A stretch of DNA of 64,000 bases from Cepaea nemoralis (GCA_014155875.1 JACEFZ010022373.1:347001-411000); one strand, 5' to 3'. Numbered from the stretch's first letter, positions 9,860 through 20,300 are shown. A program made the numbers and translations. Notes: generated by a model not told the origin, from the letters alone.

Positions 9860-10135
9860 GAGACATATTAGAGTAGCAAAAACAAAGATAATGCATACAG
9901 ATAAAATTACTACGGAGAAAGAAATGTATGAAAATGAGGAAATATTGGAGGTGGTGGAAAATTATGAATATCTTGGGTCATTGATTACCGACAATGGTGA
10001 CACAATGAAAGATATTTCTAAACATAAAAAAAACAATATAAGTCGCATGTCCTTCAGAGGACTTAGCAGTCAACACCAGCAGTTTGGCTGTTCGTGCTGC
10101 CTGGGCAAGTTTTACGTTCAGTAATTTGTTATTGC
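9860..10135 (+). pseudogene. LINE reverse-transcriptase fragment (thumb region)
   Basis: The plus frame contains VVENYEYLGSLITDNGDTMKDISKHK, the conserved post-catalytic YLG(S) box of LINE reverse transcriptases, which reads F-YLGS in most families. It is truncated on both sides and degenerates after 10050. 9631-9859 upstream is unassigned. Confidence 0.7.
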
Positions 10136-10344
10136 TTTCTTAATGACCGGCACCTATATGTCTTTCAAACAAACCAGCACCGCTGTGTTTCGAACCCGGG
10201 TATACGGAATTACGAATCGCGTCCTTAGCTCCTTCTGTTGCTCTTCAAAGACTAAACCAACTGAATAAATTGTGGCGTTGGGCAGTTAGAACTACAAAAA
10301 TAAGATTTTTAAGAGCATGCATCTTTCCCATTGCCACATCCGCC

Positions 10345-10478
10345 TGCGAGACCTAGACTGAACTTTCAATCTGATAGCGGTGGGAACAATTAGTAGTGTG
10401 ACTCTTCGTTGGTTGTTGAACGAGGAGACGGAGCGCATACGAGAATGTCCTCAGTGCAGTGATGACGGTTCTTAGCTC
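10345..10478 (+). repeat. Inverted partial copy of the RNase H LINE tail
   Basis: The reverse complement of 10640-10775 with few differences. It shares ATCTGATAGCGGTGGGAAC, the TAGTGTGACTCTTCG stretch and GAATGTCCT-AGTGCAGTGATG. The two copies form a large inverted repeat separated by about 160 bp. A third copy lies at 59425-59600. Confidence 0.8.
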
Positions 10479-10629
10479 AGCTCAACAACAACTCATCTTG
10501 AACTCTGGTATACCGAAGGAGAATCTGGCATTCTAGTCACTCTGCCAGTGAAGTGGGAGAAATCTATAGACATGTATCGGTTAATGGAGGTACAGTCTGG
10601 CGTTGCATGCCTGGTGGTCAAGCAAGTGT

Positions 10630-11230
10630 ATGGTTGAGTTGAGTTAAGAACCGACATCACTGCACTCAGGACATTCCCATACTTGCTCCGTCCCCTCATT
10701 CAACAGCCAGCGAAGAGTCACACTACTAATCGTTCCCACCGCTATCTGATTAAACGTTCTCCTGGTCTTCCCTCTCAGTTTCGAGATTCTTCCAGACCCC
10801 CTGCCGATACCCCGCAATCTCATTCTTTCCACATATGGGTTCTCAATCTGTTCCTACACCTTCTCCACCTTGTGCCACAAGCGCACGAGCACCTCCCCCT
10901 TGTCCATAGGCAAACTACCACCAAGAGGTGCATTCCCTGCTAGTCTATCAGCCTGTTCATTCCCCCATACACCCGCACGGCCAGGGCAAAATATCCATAC
11001 AATTCTTATAATCTGTTACCTCTAAAGCGACAAGAGCCATTCCACACGAAACATTCCTTTCTCCATCTTACTAAGCATACTCTTTGAATCCATAATGAAT
11101 ACAACGTGTGTTGCTGTAGTCTCCTCTACCCAACAGAATGCCGCTGTTGCAAGTGTATGGGTGGAGTAGGAAGTTTCAAAACAGCTTGACTTCTGTGACA
11201 GACTGTTCACGACCGGTTCAGGCACACCGA
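10630..11230 (-). pseudogene. LINE RNase H domain and C-terminal tail
   Basis: Minus-strand translation from 11225 downward shows a type I RNase H domain of an I-clade-like LINE: THVVFIMDSKSML (the family TDSxSxL strand with catalytic Asp), then in another frame PGRAGVWGNEQADRLAG (family PGHxGxxGNExAD, last catalytic Asp), then a basic region and ...VTLRWLLNEGTEQVWECPEC before the stop. At least two stops interrupt it. The element ends at a short GTTGA repeat. The reverse transcriptase is not attached. Confidence 0.75.
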
Positions 11231-11399
11231 GTAGTGACCCAAAAGTGCTTACACATGCGACTAAGATACATTTTTTTTCTATCTGAATCCAAATACTTTA
11301 TCGGCGCTGGATCACTTGCATTGAATGCAGTAGTGACTATATAAAAAAATTATACTTCTTTCAGAATATATTCAAGGAAAAATTAAACATTTAAGGTCT

Positions 11400-11665
11400 T
11401 CTTTTGAAGTCCCATGGTATTAGTCAATGTTGTTGAATATATTATTGGCCATTCTTATCCTCTTCGTATTCCGTATTGAACATCTGCCACCTTCTTTGAC
11501 TGTTTGCCTCAGGACCCTCTTGTCGCCAGGTCTGGCAGCTCCGGGTCACTGCCCGCCAGTAGCGCCGTGTCATCGGCATATCTCAGACTGTTGGTTATAC
11601 TTCCGTTGATGTCCACAAAAGGTCATTCTTCAAAGTGTTTGAACAGTCTTTCTGTATAAGTGGAA
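11400..11665 (-). pseudogene. LINE reverse-transcriptase fragment (YADD)
   Basis: The minus-strand reading contains SITNSLRYADDTALLAGSD, i.e. the YADD catalytic box and flanking residues of a LINE reverse transcriptase. Stop codons and frameshifts on both sides mark it as a relic. 11231-11399 is unassigned. Confidence 0.75.
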
Positions 11666-11762
11666 TACGCTGTGGGAGGGGGAGGAGGGATAACAAATGA
11701 AACAAGGAATGCTATTAAAAATAATAATGAGAAGAAGAGGAAGAAGTAGAGAGCTGGTGAAT

Positions 11763-12300
11763 AGTCAACAACCGTCATCAAAGGTTGCAGGTATCAACAA
11801 ACAGTCAACAACCATAATAAAAGGTAGCAGGTATCAATAAACAGTCAACAACCATAATAAAAGCTAGTAGGTATCAATAAACAGTCAACAACCATAATAA
11901 AAGGTAGCAGGTATCAATAAACAGTCAACAACCATAATAAAAGGTAGCAGGTATCAACAAACAGTCAACAACCATAATAAAAGGTAGCAGGTATCAATAA
12001 ACAGTCAACAACCATAATAAAAGGTAGCAGGTATCAATAACAGTCAACAACCATAATAAAAGGTAGCAGGTATCAATAAACAGTCAACAACCATAATAAA
12101 GGTAGCAGGTATCAACAAACAGTCAACAACCATAATAAAAGGTAGCAGGTATCAATAAACAGTCAACAGCCATAATAAAAGGTAGCAGGTATCAATAAAC
12201 AGTCAACAACCATAATAAAAGCTAGCAGGTATCAATAAACAGTCAACAACCATTATAAAGGTTAGCAAGTATCTTTAAACAGTCAACAATCATCATAAAA
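11763..12300. repeat. 40-bp tandem minisatellite (S5)
   Basis: About 13 copies of a 40-bp unit containing ACAGTCAACAACCATAATAA and GGTAGCAGGTATCAATAA. Spacing is 40 bp, with a few single-base deletions. The right-hand copies (12250-12300) are diverged. Confidence 0.95.
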
Positions 12301-12436
12301 CACACATGTGACTATGCAAGCAATCGTGACCAGTGAACATAATAGTTACCTAGAAAGTTGGAGCCACAAATTGACTGACCGGAGTTTCAAGTAGACAATC
12401 TCGCTGATGCACACAACAACGTGTAGTAAGCAATGT

Positions 12437-12716
12437 TTTATTGGGAAAATTCAAACATAATTATCTCCCATCCATGTAGAAAACTGGAGCTTTGACATGT
12501 TTACACTGCACATATGCCGTAAACACCCGTAGCTTGTCGATAAGTGTAGTCTTTTCTGGTCTTGTTGTTCAGTCCAGCACGAGCCAGAATCAAATGTGCA
12601 GCATCAGGGATAATTGACAACACAAATTCAGGTAAAGTCGAAAAAGAATAACAGAATGTCAATACTTCATTATACAATATATTGATATGATGGATGGACA
12701 GACACTGTAAGGTCAT
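12437..12716 (-). CDS. Possible 3'-terminal exon with poly(A) signal
   Basis: A minus-strand frame of up to 71 codons ends ...QATGVYGICAV and stop near 12501. It is followed 60 nt later by AATAAA (12437-12442 on the minus strand), as expected of a terminal exon. Upstream, a pyrimidine-rich run and an AG exist, but no strong acceptor can be fixed. No protein family is recognised, and the frame is short enough to be chance. Confidence 0.25.
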
Positions 12717-12774
12717 GTTGTAGATGTGTTCTTATGTTGGATTGACACCTGCAGTAACTTCTAATGTGTCTATC

Positions 12775-12905
12775 CTGCCATATGGGCAGAACCAGCAGGT
12801 TTCCTAAATATCTGTTGTGTTAGATGGGCAGAAGTTGTCCGTGCTTCTAATATATCTGTGGTGTTAGATGGGCAGAAGTTGTCCGTGCTTCTAATATATC
12901 TGTTG
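12775..12905. repeat. 44-bp unit, two full copies
   Basis: GTGTTAGATGGGCAGAAGTT begins at 12817 and again at 12861. A diverged partial copy precedes it. Confidence 0.85.
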
Positions 12906-12999
12906 TCTGAGGAGGTATGGGATGTCAGGCATTGGTAGTACCTTTGGTAAGGATGACTGTCATGCTCTTTTCAGGGCACACCCCCTACTCGATCCAGCT

Positions 13000-15013
13000 C
13001 ACTCCTGTGGCTCCTAGTAGCTGTCAGCATACGACAGCGGCCACCCCCCGGGCAACAGCTCTGAGAGGCTGGCTAAACCAGGCGTGGGTAGCCGTAGTCA
13101 CAGACCTGCACACAGGCATGTCAGGCCATATGGTCGTCTTCTACTGACCGGAGCAGCAGTGGGATTCGGCAGACACGTGAGCGACTGATCAGCCCTCTAT
13201 AGGAAAGCACTACTCACTTCCATAGCACGAGGAAGGGGCTAGAAAAGGTGCCCTAAACATTGTCTGCACCATCATTACCTAACTAGTTAGCCGCGGCTTG
13301 TGGGTGCCCTTTACTGCGGTCGACATACAAAGTAAAAATATGTAAAGCTAAAAGAGCAAACCATATTCCCTTGACAATAGGAACTTGGAATGTACGCACC
13401 CTACTTGTTAGAGACTGTGCATCGGGCCCATAGAGACGAATAGCACTGATTGGGAGAGAGCTGGGCAGGTACAACATCGACATTGCAACCTTGGGCGAGA
13501 CTAGACTTGCAGAAGAAGGCCAAATCTGTGTAGTAGGTGCCGGCTACACATTTTTCTGGAGTGGAAGGAAAAGCGAGGAAAGACGCCAGTCCGGAGTGGG
13601 ATTTGCCATTACGTCAGCTCCGGTTGGCAAACTAGCTGGATGTCCAAAGGCTATAAATAACAGGCTTATGATTATTAGGATACCCCTGCTGAAAGGTAAG
13701 AAGCACGCAACCATCGTGAGGGTCTACGCACCAACCATGACCAATGAAGATGACGTCAAAAACAAGTTCTATGAGGATCGGCACAATGTATTAACATCTG
13801 TTCCCAAAGGAGACAAACTTATACTCCTTTTGGACTTCAATACCAGAGTAGACAAGGACACCGCCCCTTGGAGTGCATCATTAGAAAGTACGGAGTCGGA
13901 AATTGTAAAAGCAATGGACTCCTCCTTCTTCAGATCTATGCCGAACACGATTTACTGATCACCAACACAATCTTGCGTCTTTCCACGAGAAATAGGACAT
14001 CGTGGATGCACCGTCGAACGAAACACTGGCACCTCATTGACTATGTCATCGTCAGGAGGAGTGACAGACAAGACGTTCGGGTGACAAAATCCATGTGTGG
14101 TGCCGAATGTTGGACAGACCATCGTCTCATTATCTCGAAAATAAACATACACATAAAACAACCACGGCATCCTCAAGGGATGAAAATGCCATACAAAACT
14201 AAGTGTCACCCACCTAAACAGCAAATAAATGCAGCTGTCGTTTGAAAACATGCAGATAAACAGGATACGGAAACAGAGTGGAGAGCCCTAAAGGACATAA
14301 TTTACAACACTGCTATGGAAATCCTGGGTCCAAACACCCCGAAAGCATAAAGACTGGTTTGAGGAAAATTCCGAAGATATAATCCAATTGCTGGCCAAGA
14401 AACATCTTCTCCTCAAGACATATTTGAATAACCCGAAGTCAACATCAAAGAAGATGTCTTCAATAACATTCGGCGAGTACTGCAGCAGAAACTTCGGCTC
14501 ATCAGGGACTCCTGGCTGAGCAACAAAGCGGATGAAATTCAAGGCTTTGATGACAGACATGATATGAACAACTACGACTCACTGAAAGTGGTCTACGGTC
14601 CTACATCTCCAGGCATAGTACCTCTCTTGAGTGCAGATGGGGTGAACATTGGTCACCGATAATAAAGAAATCCTTCAACGCTGGGCAAAGAATTTCAGCA
14701 ACATCTTAAATGCTACTTCCTTCTTCGATGATGAAATAATCAACTGCCTTCTCTCAAGTTCCCACTAGTGATACATTTGATGACCTGCCAACCACCGTGG
14801 AAGTAAACAAAGCCATCCAGCAACTTTCCAGCGGTGAGGCGCTCGGTCATGACTCCATCCCAGCAGAGATATGCAAGGCAGGTGGGCCGGTGCTAATAGA
14901 GCAACTTCACCGAGTCCTTACAAACATATGGGTGAACGAGACCATACCACGATGTCAAGAATGCGTCAATAGTCCACAATTACAAACGTAAAGGAAACCC
15001 CCAACCCTGTGAA
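13000..15013 (+). pseudogene. LINE-A 5' half: AP endonuclease and start of RT
   Basis: Plus-strand non-LTR retrotransposon. TWNVRTL, the start signature of the APE-type endonuclease, lies near 13388. It is followed by LGETRLAEEG (active-site Glu), GAGYTFFWSG, IVRVYAPT, LLLDFNTRV (family GDFNARV, with the Gly replaced) and, after a frameshift near 13930, HLIDYVIVRR and WTDHRLIISK (catalytic DH). The linker is fragmented. The N-terminal RT block AIQQLSSGEALGHDSIPAEI follows at 14797, and the frame reaches the NPQPC region before an unrelated insertion interrupts it at about 15013. Upstream to about 12920 is probably 5' UTR. The endonuclease would nick target DNA; this copy is broken in at least four places. 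Confidence 0.85.
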
Positions 15014-15026
15014 CGAACGAACGGAC

Positions 15027-15745
15027 TTTATTTTCAAAGGGTAACAAATTGGGCACGCAGGCCCGTCTTACATTCGGCCCTTCCAATCACTCATCTTTCG
15101 TTCATCAATAGTGCATAGGAAAAACATTGTCAAATGAATGTGTGGGTGGGTACGAGGTTTTTGTGTGGGTACGTGCGGGATGTATGGGTTGGCAGGGAGA
15201 TGTGTGTGCGCGTGGAGGATATGTGTTTGGCTAGGCGGTTGTGGGTGAGTGGGTGGAGGAGGATATGTGGGTGGATGATTGTTGGTGGGATATGGGATGG
15301 GTGGGGGATGAGGAAGATATGTGGGTGGGTGATTGTTGGTCGGTAATGGGATGGGTGGAGAATATGTGAGTGGGTGGGGAGATGTGTGTGGGTCGAGGAT
15401 GTTTGGGAATGTATGTGTGCTTGGGGTGTGGGGTGGATGGGATGTGTGGTTGGTGGGAATGTGTGTGGGTGGGGAGATGTGTAGGTGTGGGGATGTGGTG
15501 ATGGGTGGGGGGATGTATGTGTGCCTGGGGTGTGTTGTTTGTGGTTGGGTTGGGATGTGGGGGGTTTTTGGTGGTGGGGGGTGGATGTTTCTCATAACAT
15601 GGTAATATGCATTGTTTATGTTTACAAAATTCATTTGACAATGTTTTTTCCTATGCATATTGATGAACGAAAGATGAGTGATGGAAAGGGTCCGCCGAAT
15701 GTAAGACGGCCTGCGTGCCCTAATTTGTTACCCTTTGAAAATAAA
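15027..15745. mobile_element. Fold-back element with G-rich minisatellite core
   Basis: The left arm 15027-15138 and right arm 15630-15745 are inverted copies of one sequence. They share TTTATTTTCAAAGGGTAAC, the CATCTTTCGTTCATCAAT stretch and CATTGTCAAATGAA, differing by a few substitutions and small indels. The arms enclose about 490 bp of strand-biased GTGGGTGG/GATGTGTG repeats, very poor in C. No transposase is encoded. The structure resembles a non-autonomous fold-back or MITE-like element carrying a minisatellite. Confidence 0.8.
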
Positions 15746-15765
15746 TATAGAAATATATATGTGTG

Positions 15766-15834
<69 letters not shown>

Positions 15835-15836
15835 CA

Positions 15837-15894
<58 letters not shown>

Positions 15895-15984
15895 ATATGT
15901 GTGTGTGTATGTGTGTGTGTGTGTAAGAAGAGAGAGAGAGAGATAGAGCGAAAGAAAGAGAGAGAGAGAGATAGAGAGAGAGAG

Positions 15985-16064
<80 letters not shown>

Positions 16065-16065
16065 G
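15746..16065. repeat. Compound (AT)n-(TG)n-(AG)n microsatellite
   Basis: AT-rich run 15757-15897 with short TG islands, TG run 15898-15925, then AG/GAGA run 15929-16064. It begins directly after the right arm of the fold-back element. 16066-16296 returns to GTGGG-rich sequence similar to the fold-back core. Confidence 0.9.
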
Positions 16066-16296
16066 AATTGCATCACTAATTTTTGCGTTACAAATGTATA
16101 TGTACAATCTTTCTCTATTTTTCCACAATTTTGCGAGAATGCTCACGACAATCATCACTGTATGTGTGTGTAAAATGTGGGAATTTGGTCATAATAGTAG
16201 GTTGGGGGATGGTAGGAGGAATGTGTGTGTGGGTGGATTCGTGGTGTGTGTGGGTGGGCTCAGGATGTGTGGGTGGGCGGAATTTTGAATAGGCCT

Positions 16297-16368
16297 TATC
16301 ATCCACGGCTCCATACCTTCAACCCCACTGGATGAAATGAATGGTCATCATCATTCTTGATGGACAAA
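16297..16368 (-). repeat. R1 partial copy, inverted
   Basis: The reverse complement of about 1915-1988: CCACGGCTCCAT, AACCCCACTGGATGAAATGA and CATCATTCTTGATGGACAAA are shared. Confidence 0.85.
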
Positions 16369-16455
16369 CAACAACAACATATATATACATATATATACAC
16401 ACACAGACAAACACACTCACACTCCCTTACTCAATCACACTCACTAACTCTCTCA

Positions 16456-17340
16456 CTCACTGAGGCAACTCCTTGCTCTCAATCGCAGGGAAGATACTGG
16501 CCAGAATTCTTCTCAATCGCCTCACAGCCCATCTCGATCAAGGTCTTCTTCCTGAGAGTCAATGTGGCTTCAGAAAAGAACGTGGAACTGTTGACATGAT
16601 TTTCGCTGCAAGGCAGCTGCAAGAGAAATGTCAGGAACAGAACTACGAAATGTTCTCCACTTTCATTGACCTTACCAAGGCTTTTGATACAGTCAGCAGA
16701 GAAGGACTGTGGAAGATTATGGCGAAATATGGCTGTCCACAAAAGTTTGTCAAAATAGTGCGGCTATTTTATGATGGTATACAGGCAAGAGTACATGATA
16801 ATGGTGAACTGTCTGAGCCCTTTCCTGTCACAATTGGAGTGAAGCAAGGATGTGTCCTGGCACCAACACAGTTCAGCCTCATTCTTTCAGCTATGCTGAC
16901 GAATGGCTTCCAGAACAATGACATTGGAATAGACATCAACTACCGCATGGATGGAAGAATGTTCAATCTCAGAAGACTGAAAGCTAACACCAAAACTATC
17001 AGCGACACCGTCAGAGAGCTGCTGTTTGCTGATGATTGCATTCTATATGCCAACTCACAGGCAGACATGCACCACAATGTTCCAGCTTTCCCGTGTGCTT
17101 GTGCCAACCTTGGGCTCAATATCAACTTGGAGAAGACTGTATTAATGTACCAGCCAGCTCCAGGGAATAATCACACCGTGCCAAATATCAAAGTGAATGT
17201 TCATGGACTAAGTGTTGTGGACAAATTCACTTATCTCGACAGCACTGTGTCACAAGCTGCCACAATTGATGACGAAGTTAATGCAATAATCTTCAAGGTC
17301 AGCGCGGCCTTTGGCAGACTGCACAAGAATGCATGGGACA
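16456..17340 (+). pseudogene. LINE-A reverse transcriptase, 3' half
   Basis: A continuous frame of about 295 codons carries the RT core in order: AGKILARILLNRL, QCGFRKERGTVDM, FIDLTKAFDTVSREGLW (catalytic Asp), GVKQGCVLAPTQFSL, VRELLFADDC (FADD active site), LNINLEKT, then the FTYLDS box (usual FTYLGS, Gly lost). It stops being LINE after AWDRSG, where the hammerhead-bearing insertion starts, so the thumb/C-terminus and 3' UTR are missing. It is the downstream part of the copy starting near 13.0 kb and matches the minus copy at 4395-5275. Confidence 0.88.
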
Positions 17341-17421
17341 GATCCGGTCAGGGATATGCACTGCTGACGAGCTCAAATGAGGGCGAAACTCGAGTATAGT
17401 GCTTCCATATTGACGTGGATA
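17341..17421 (+). ncRNA. Type I hammerhead ribozyme, copy 1
   Basis: The core boxes are all present: CTGACGA (17364-17370), stem II GCTC/GGGC with loop AAATGA (17371-17384), GAA plus A15.1 (17385-17388), a 2-bp stem III A-C/G-T with TCGA loop (17388-17395), and a GTA cleavage triplet, so the predicted cut is 17396/17397. Stem I GCACTG/TAGTGC (17358-17363 with 17397-17402) extends through ATAT/ATAT, GTCA/TGAC and ATCC/GGAT helices (outer pair 17342-17345 with 17417-17420), with internal loops suited to the stabilising loop contact. The short stem III is typical of retroelement hammerheads. Confidence 0.85.
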
Positions 17422-17742
17422 AGCCTTAGGTTCATACCAGAATGCGATCGGTGTTGCCAGTAGTGGGTTGTGCTCAATATTTAAATTTCAAATCCCGAAA
17501 TAACCACATAATCAATTGATTATTGCTCACTGGATTTAGGAGGCCTGGTGTTCCTTGCCAGTGAGAAGTCCTGATCGTTCGGGTCCCATCGATTGACGGA
17601 CGTCGGTCGCGGCGATTGGGCAATCTTGAGCATAGCCTACGATGGGTAGCGTTGTGATGTTCTGTTGTGATAATTTGGTGTGTCCAGTGTGTGCCGCGTG
17701 GTTACACACCCGCTTCACACGCGTGATCCGGGACTGTTTCCG

Positions 17743-17823
17743 GATCCGGTCAGGGATATGCACTACTGACGAGCTCAAATGAGGGCGAAACTCGAGTATA
17801 GTGCTTCCATATTGACGTGGATA
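17743..17823 (+). ncRNA. Type I hammerhead ribozyme, copy 2
   Basis: Identical in every core position to copy 1 and offset by exactly 402 nt. CTGACGA is at 17766-17772 and the predicted cut is 17798/17799. The only stem I difference, GCACTA for GCACTG, turns the pair next to the core from G-T into A-T. Both copies therefore keep pairing, which supports function rather than chance. Confidence 0.85.
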
Positions 17824-17920
17824 GGCCTTAGGTTCATACCAGAATGCGATCGGCGTTGCCAGTAGTGGGTTGTGCTCAATATTTAAATTTCAAATCCCGA
17901 AATAACCACATAATCAATTG

Positions 17921-18469
17921 TGTATCTCTTATAACAGTTTTATGTTTTTGTTTATACCTAAGAGTATACTAGATTATTGTAATCGCCGTGGAGGATTAGG
18001 TGAGAACGTTTAAGCTGTAAAACTTCACATGTGCTCATGGGAGGTAGTGGGTTCGTTTCCTACATTTTTCAGTTAGACTGATACGTTGACACGTTGAGTA
18101 ATGAATCATTGAGGAAGTCTATGAGTGACTGATTCGTTCCAAGTCTGAATCTCCGGTTTATCTGTACTTCTTTATCTTTTTGTACTTCCAACTCTCTTCC
18201 AACTGTCAATATCTCTCTCACCCGGTCTCTTTCGAACTGACCTTTGAATTCCTTCCTTTCTGCCACTTACTAATTTTTAAATATACCCTATTTGTGAGTA
18301 AGATTCATTATGCGTTTTTTGTTACTCTCGAACGTACGACTGTAACACGCTTTTCTTGCTAATTTATAAGCGTACGTCTTAAACCTGACATAAACCTTAG
18401 AGACCTTCAAATCTACTTCGCGCAACTTCATCCCCCCCCCTTCCCCACCGCCGCCCAATGCAACAACTC
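17921..18469. other. Unassigned, possible tRNA-like head
   Basis: Mostly featureless. Near 18045-18060 GTGGGTTCGTTTCC resembles a Pol III B box, but no convincing A box is at the right distance, so no SINE is called. Confidence 0.3.
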
Positions 18470-18545
18470 TGACTGTAGACGTTTCTCAGCCAGACATAAT
18501 ACGAAACACCAATCTTCCACACCCAACTCAATATAATAAAACCAG
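18470..18545 (+). repeat. R1 partial copy
   Basis: GACGTTTCTCAGCCAGACA followed by ATACGAAACA and CTTCCACACCC matches 1836-1895 on the same strand. Confidence 0.75.
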
Positions 18546-19951
18546 ATCTGTATATTTTTTCTCTACAAGTTGCACAAGAAAACTTGCTGACCATCCTGTA
18601 CTAAACGACATTCACGTGTCTCTTACTTAGCCTTGCTCTTTCTTTAACCCACTGCCGTTATAGCGTGATCTTCCACCGTAGAGAAGATTCATACAAGTCC
18701 ACTAGAAGACAGAAAGACTGACCATATGGAAAGTCTACCCACTGAGGAAGAAATAGACAAAATGGCTTGTTGACACTAGGCAGTACAAAGAATAGTCCCA
18801 GAAGAAGTCTACTTTCCTTATAAAGTCACGGGAAAACAACAGGTACAACTGGCAGCTGATCAACACTGATAGACGTTAGCAGGTTTTGTTAGTTGTGCTA
18901 CACTATTCTGTGATGAAGAATAATCCCTCCGAGATTTCTTGAACTTGACAGTACAAGAAGGTCACAAAAATATATAATAAACAACTTTCGGCCTACATAT
19001 ATGTTAATTCTCTTGGATTTAACAGACAATAAACATATCTCCTTCACTGTCTTTCTCCACTGTTACTTCTCTAGATGCTGACGGTTAGGATGGTTGCACT
19101 ACGTTGTTACAAAATGGTTATATGAGTGCTACACGTTGTACCTCTAATTGAATCTTATGATTGTTCTTGGACTACCGAGATAGTCTTATTAACGTTAGAT
19201 AGGCTGTTGGTTAGCCTTATTAAAATAAATGTCTTTTCACTGCATAAGCAATAAGTCAAAGTTCTTCACGTTGTTGGTTACTATACTTTAAACAACAAAA
19301 TTGGCACGTGCAATGAGTGTGTGCTTCCGATAGCACTGTTGCTGATACAGATAGTAGTATTATTATTATTACACGTTGGTAAGGTTGTACATTGGTAGTT
19401 GATGATGCAGGTGTGAGATGTCTACGATAACTCTGAAATATAACCAAGCAGAACAAGAACTGGTGAGTTCGGGTATGGAATTAATCTTCCATACTTATCC
19501 TAACCCTCTGTATATGATTACCTTTTCATATGGCAAGGGTATCTGGTTTTCAGATAACACCTCTCTAGTTATCCATATTGGGTATGCTTGCCCTTTAAAG
19601 AGGAGTGGATCACGCGACAGACCTGATGATACTTCATAGTTTCGCAAGAGAAACAAAGATTATACTGCGTAAGAGTTTCGTAAAATAATCAAGAAATAGC
19701 GTCAGTATACAGCATAGCAGCGAATAAAGATACACATGGAATGAAATGATTATAGTACAAGACAGTGACTAAACCCTACTCACGATTAGAAGTAGTTCCT
19801 TGAAGGTTGTTACTAGGACTAGCGACACTATAGAGGATAACGAAAGTAAAACGTGGCACATCCTACTTTCAACTAGGAAATTACAATTCTAGAAAAGGAT
19901 GAATTTCATCAAGTGAAGTGACCATTCAGTCCCTAAGGAATCTGAATATTA

Positions 19952-19952
<1 letters not shown>
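18546..19952. other. About 1.4 kb without recognisable features
   Basis: AT-rich sequence with many stops in all frames. No repeat relative, RNA gene or protein motif was found within the window. Confidence 0.5.
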
Positions 19953-20025
<73 letters not shown>

Positions 20026-20049
20026 GTGTATATATATATATAAGCGTCT

Positions 20050-20112
<63 letters not shown>
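19953..20112. repeat. (CA)n-(TA)n compound microsatellite
   Basis: CA run 19953-20021, then AT tracts to 20112, interrupted at about 20042-20052 by AAGCGTCTCTTAT. Confidence 0.95.
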
Positions 20113-20114
<2 letters not shown>

Positions 20115-20124
20115 TGCGCCAAGC

Positions 20125-20300
20125 TGGAAAGCGTGGGCGGTCATGACTCGCCATTTCACTCGATCACCAGAGTCGTGCAACAGCTCAGTGTTCCTGTCTA
20201 GACCATGCTATATGGCCAAGCCATCCAGGTATTTACTTCTCGGTCTTCCCCTTGGTCTGTTCCTTTCGATCTTGCCAGGTGTCACTCAGTATATATATGC
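20125..20300 (-). mobile_element. LINE 3'-end fragment
   Basis: The reverse complement of the LINE C-terminus seen at 23270-23480. It shares GACTCGCCATTTCACTCGATC, CCAGGTATTTACTTCTCGG and TCTTCCCCTTGGTCTG-T, and encodes the Arg-rich RPRGRPRSKYLDG-type tail on the minus strand. Confidence 0.75.

Larger units (their letters stand above)
15014..16455. mobile_element. Insertion splitting LINE-A
   Basis: Between the NPQPC codons at 15013 and GNSLLSIAGK at about 16462, LINE-A continuity is broken by about 1.44 kb of foreign DNA: the fold-back element, a long AT/TG/AG microsatellite block and a partial R1 copy. The LINE reading resumes a few residues later, so this is an insertion with almost no target loss. 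It may be a composite of several events. Confidence 0.7.
17341..17920 (+). mobile_element. Retrozyme-like element: two hammerheads in a 402-nt repeat
   Basis: A 178-bp sequence at 17341-17518 is repeated directly at 17743-17920 with three to four substitutions, separated by 224 bp. Each repeat begins with a complete hammerhead ribozyme motif, so the element is one and a bit copies of a 402-nt unit. This is the layout of metazoan retrozymes, which are non-coding retroelements whose dimeric or partial multimeric genomic copies give self-cleaved and circularised RNA. Penelope-like elements also carry hammerheads in their terminal repeats and are the main alternative, but no Penelope RT or GIY-YIG sequence is nearby. 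No protein is encoded. It lies at the truncation point of LINE-A. No clear target duplication was found. Confidence 0.8.

Noticed and set aside
15068..15658. 196-codon Pro/His/Thr-rich minus frame
   Set aside because: Complement of the GTGGG minisatellite and its inverted arms; low-complexity translation.
17536..17778. 80-codon minus frame across the retrozyme unit
   Set aside because: Covers non-coding ribozyme DNA and the unique interval; no motif, and the plus strand carries the structured RNA signal.
17921..18070. tRNA-derived SINE next to the retrozyme
   Set aside because: Only a B-box-like GGGTTCG is visible; no A box or related copy in the window.
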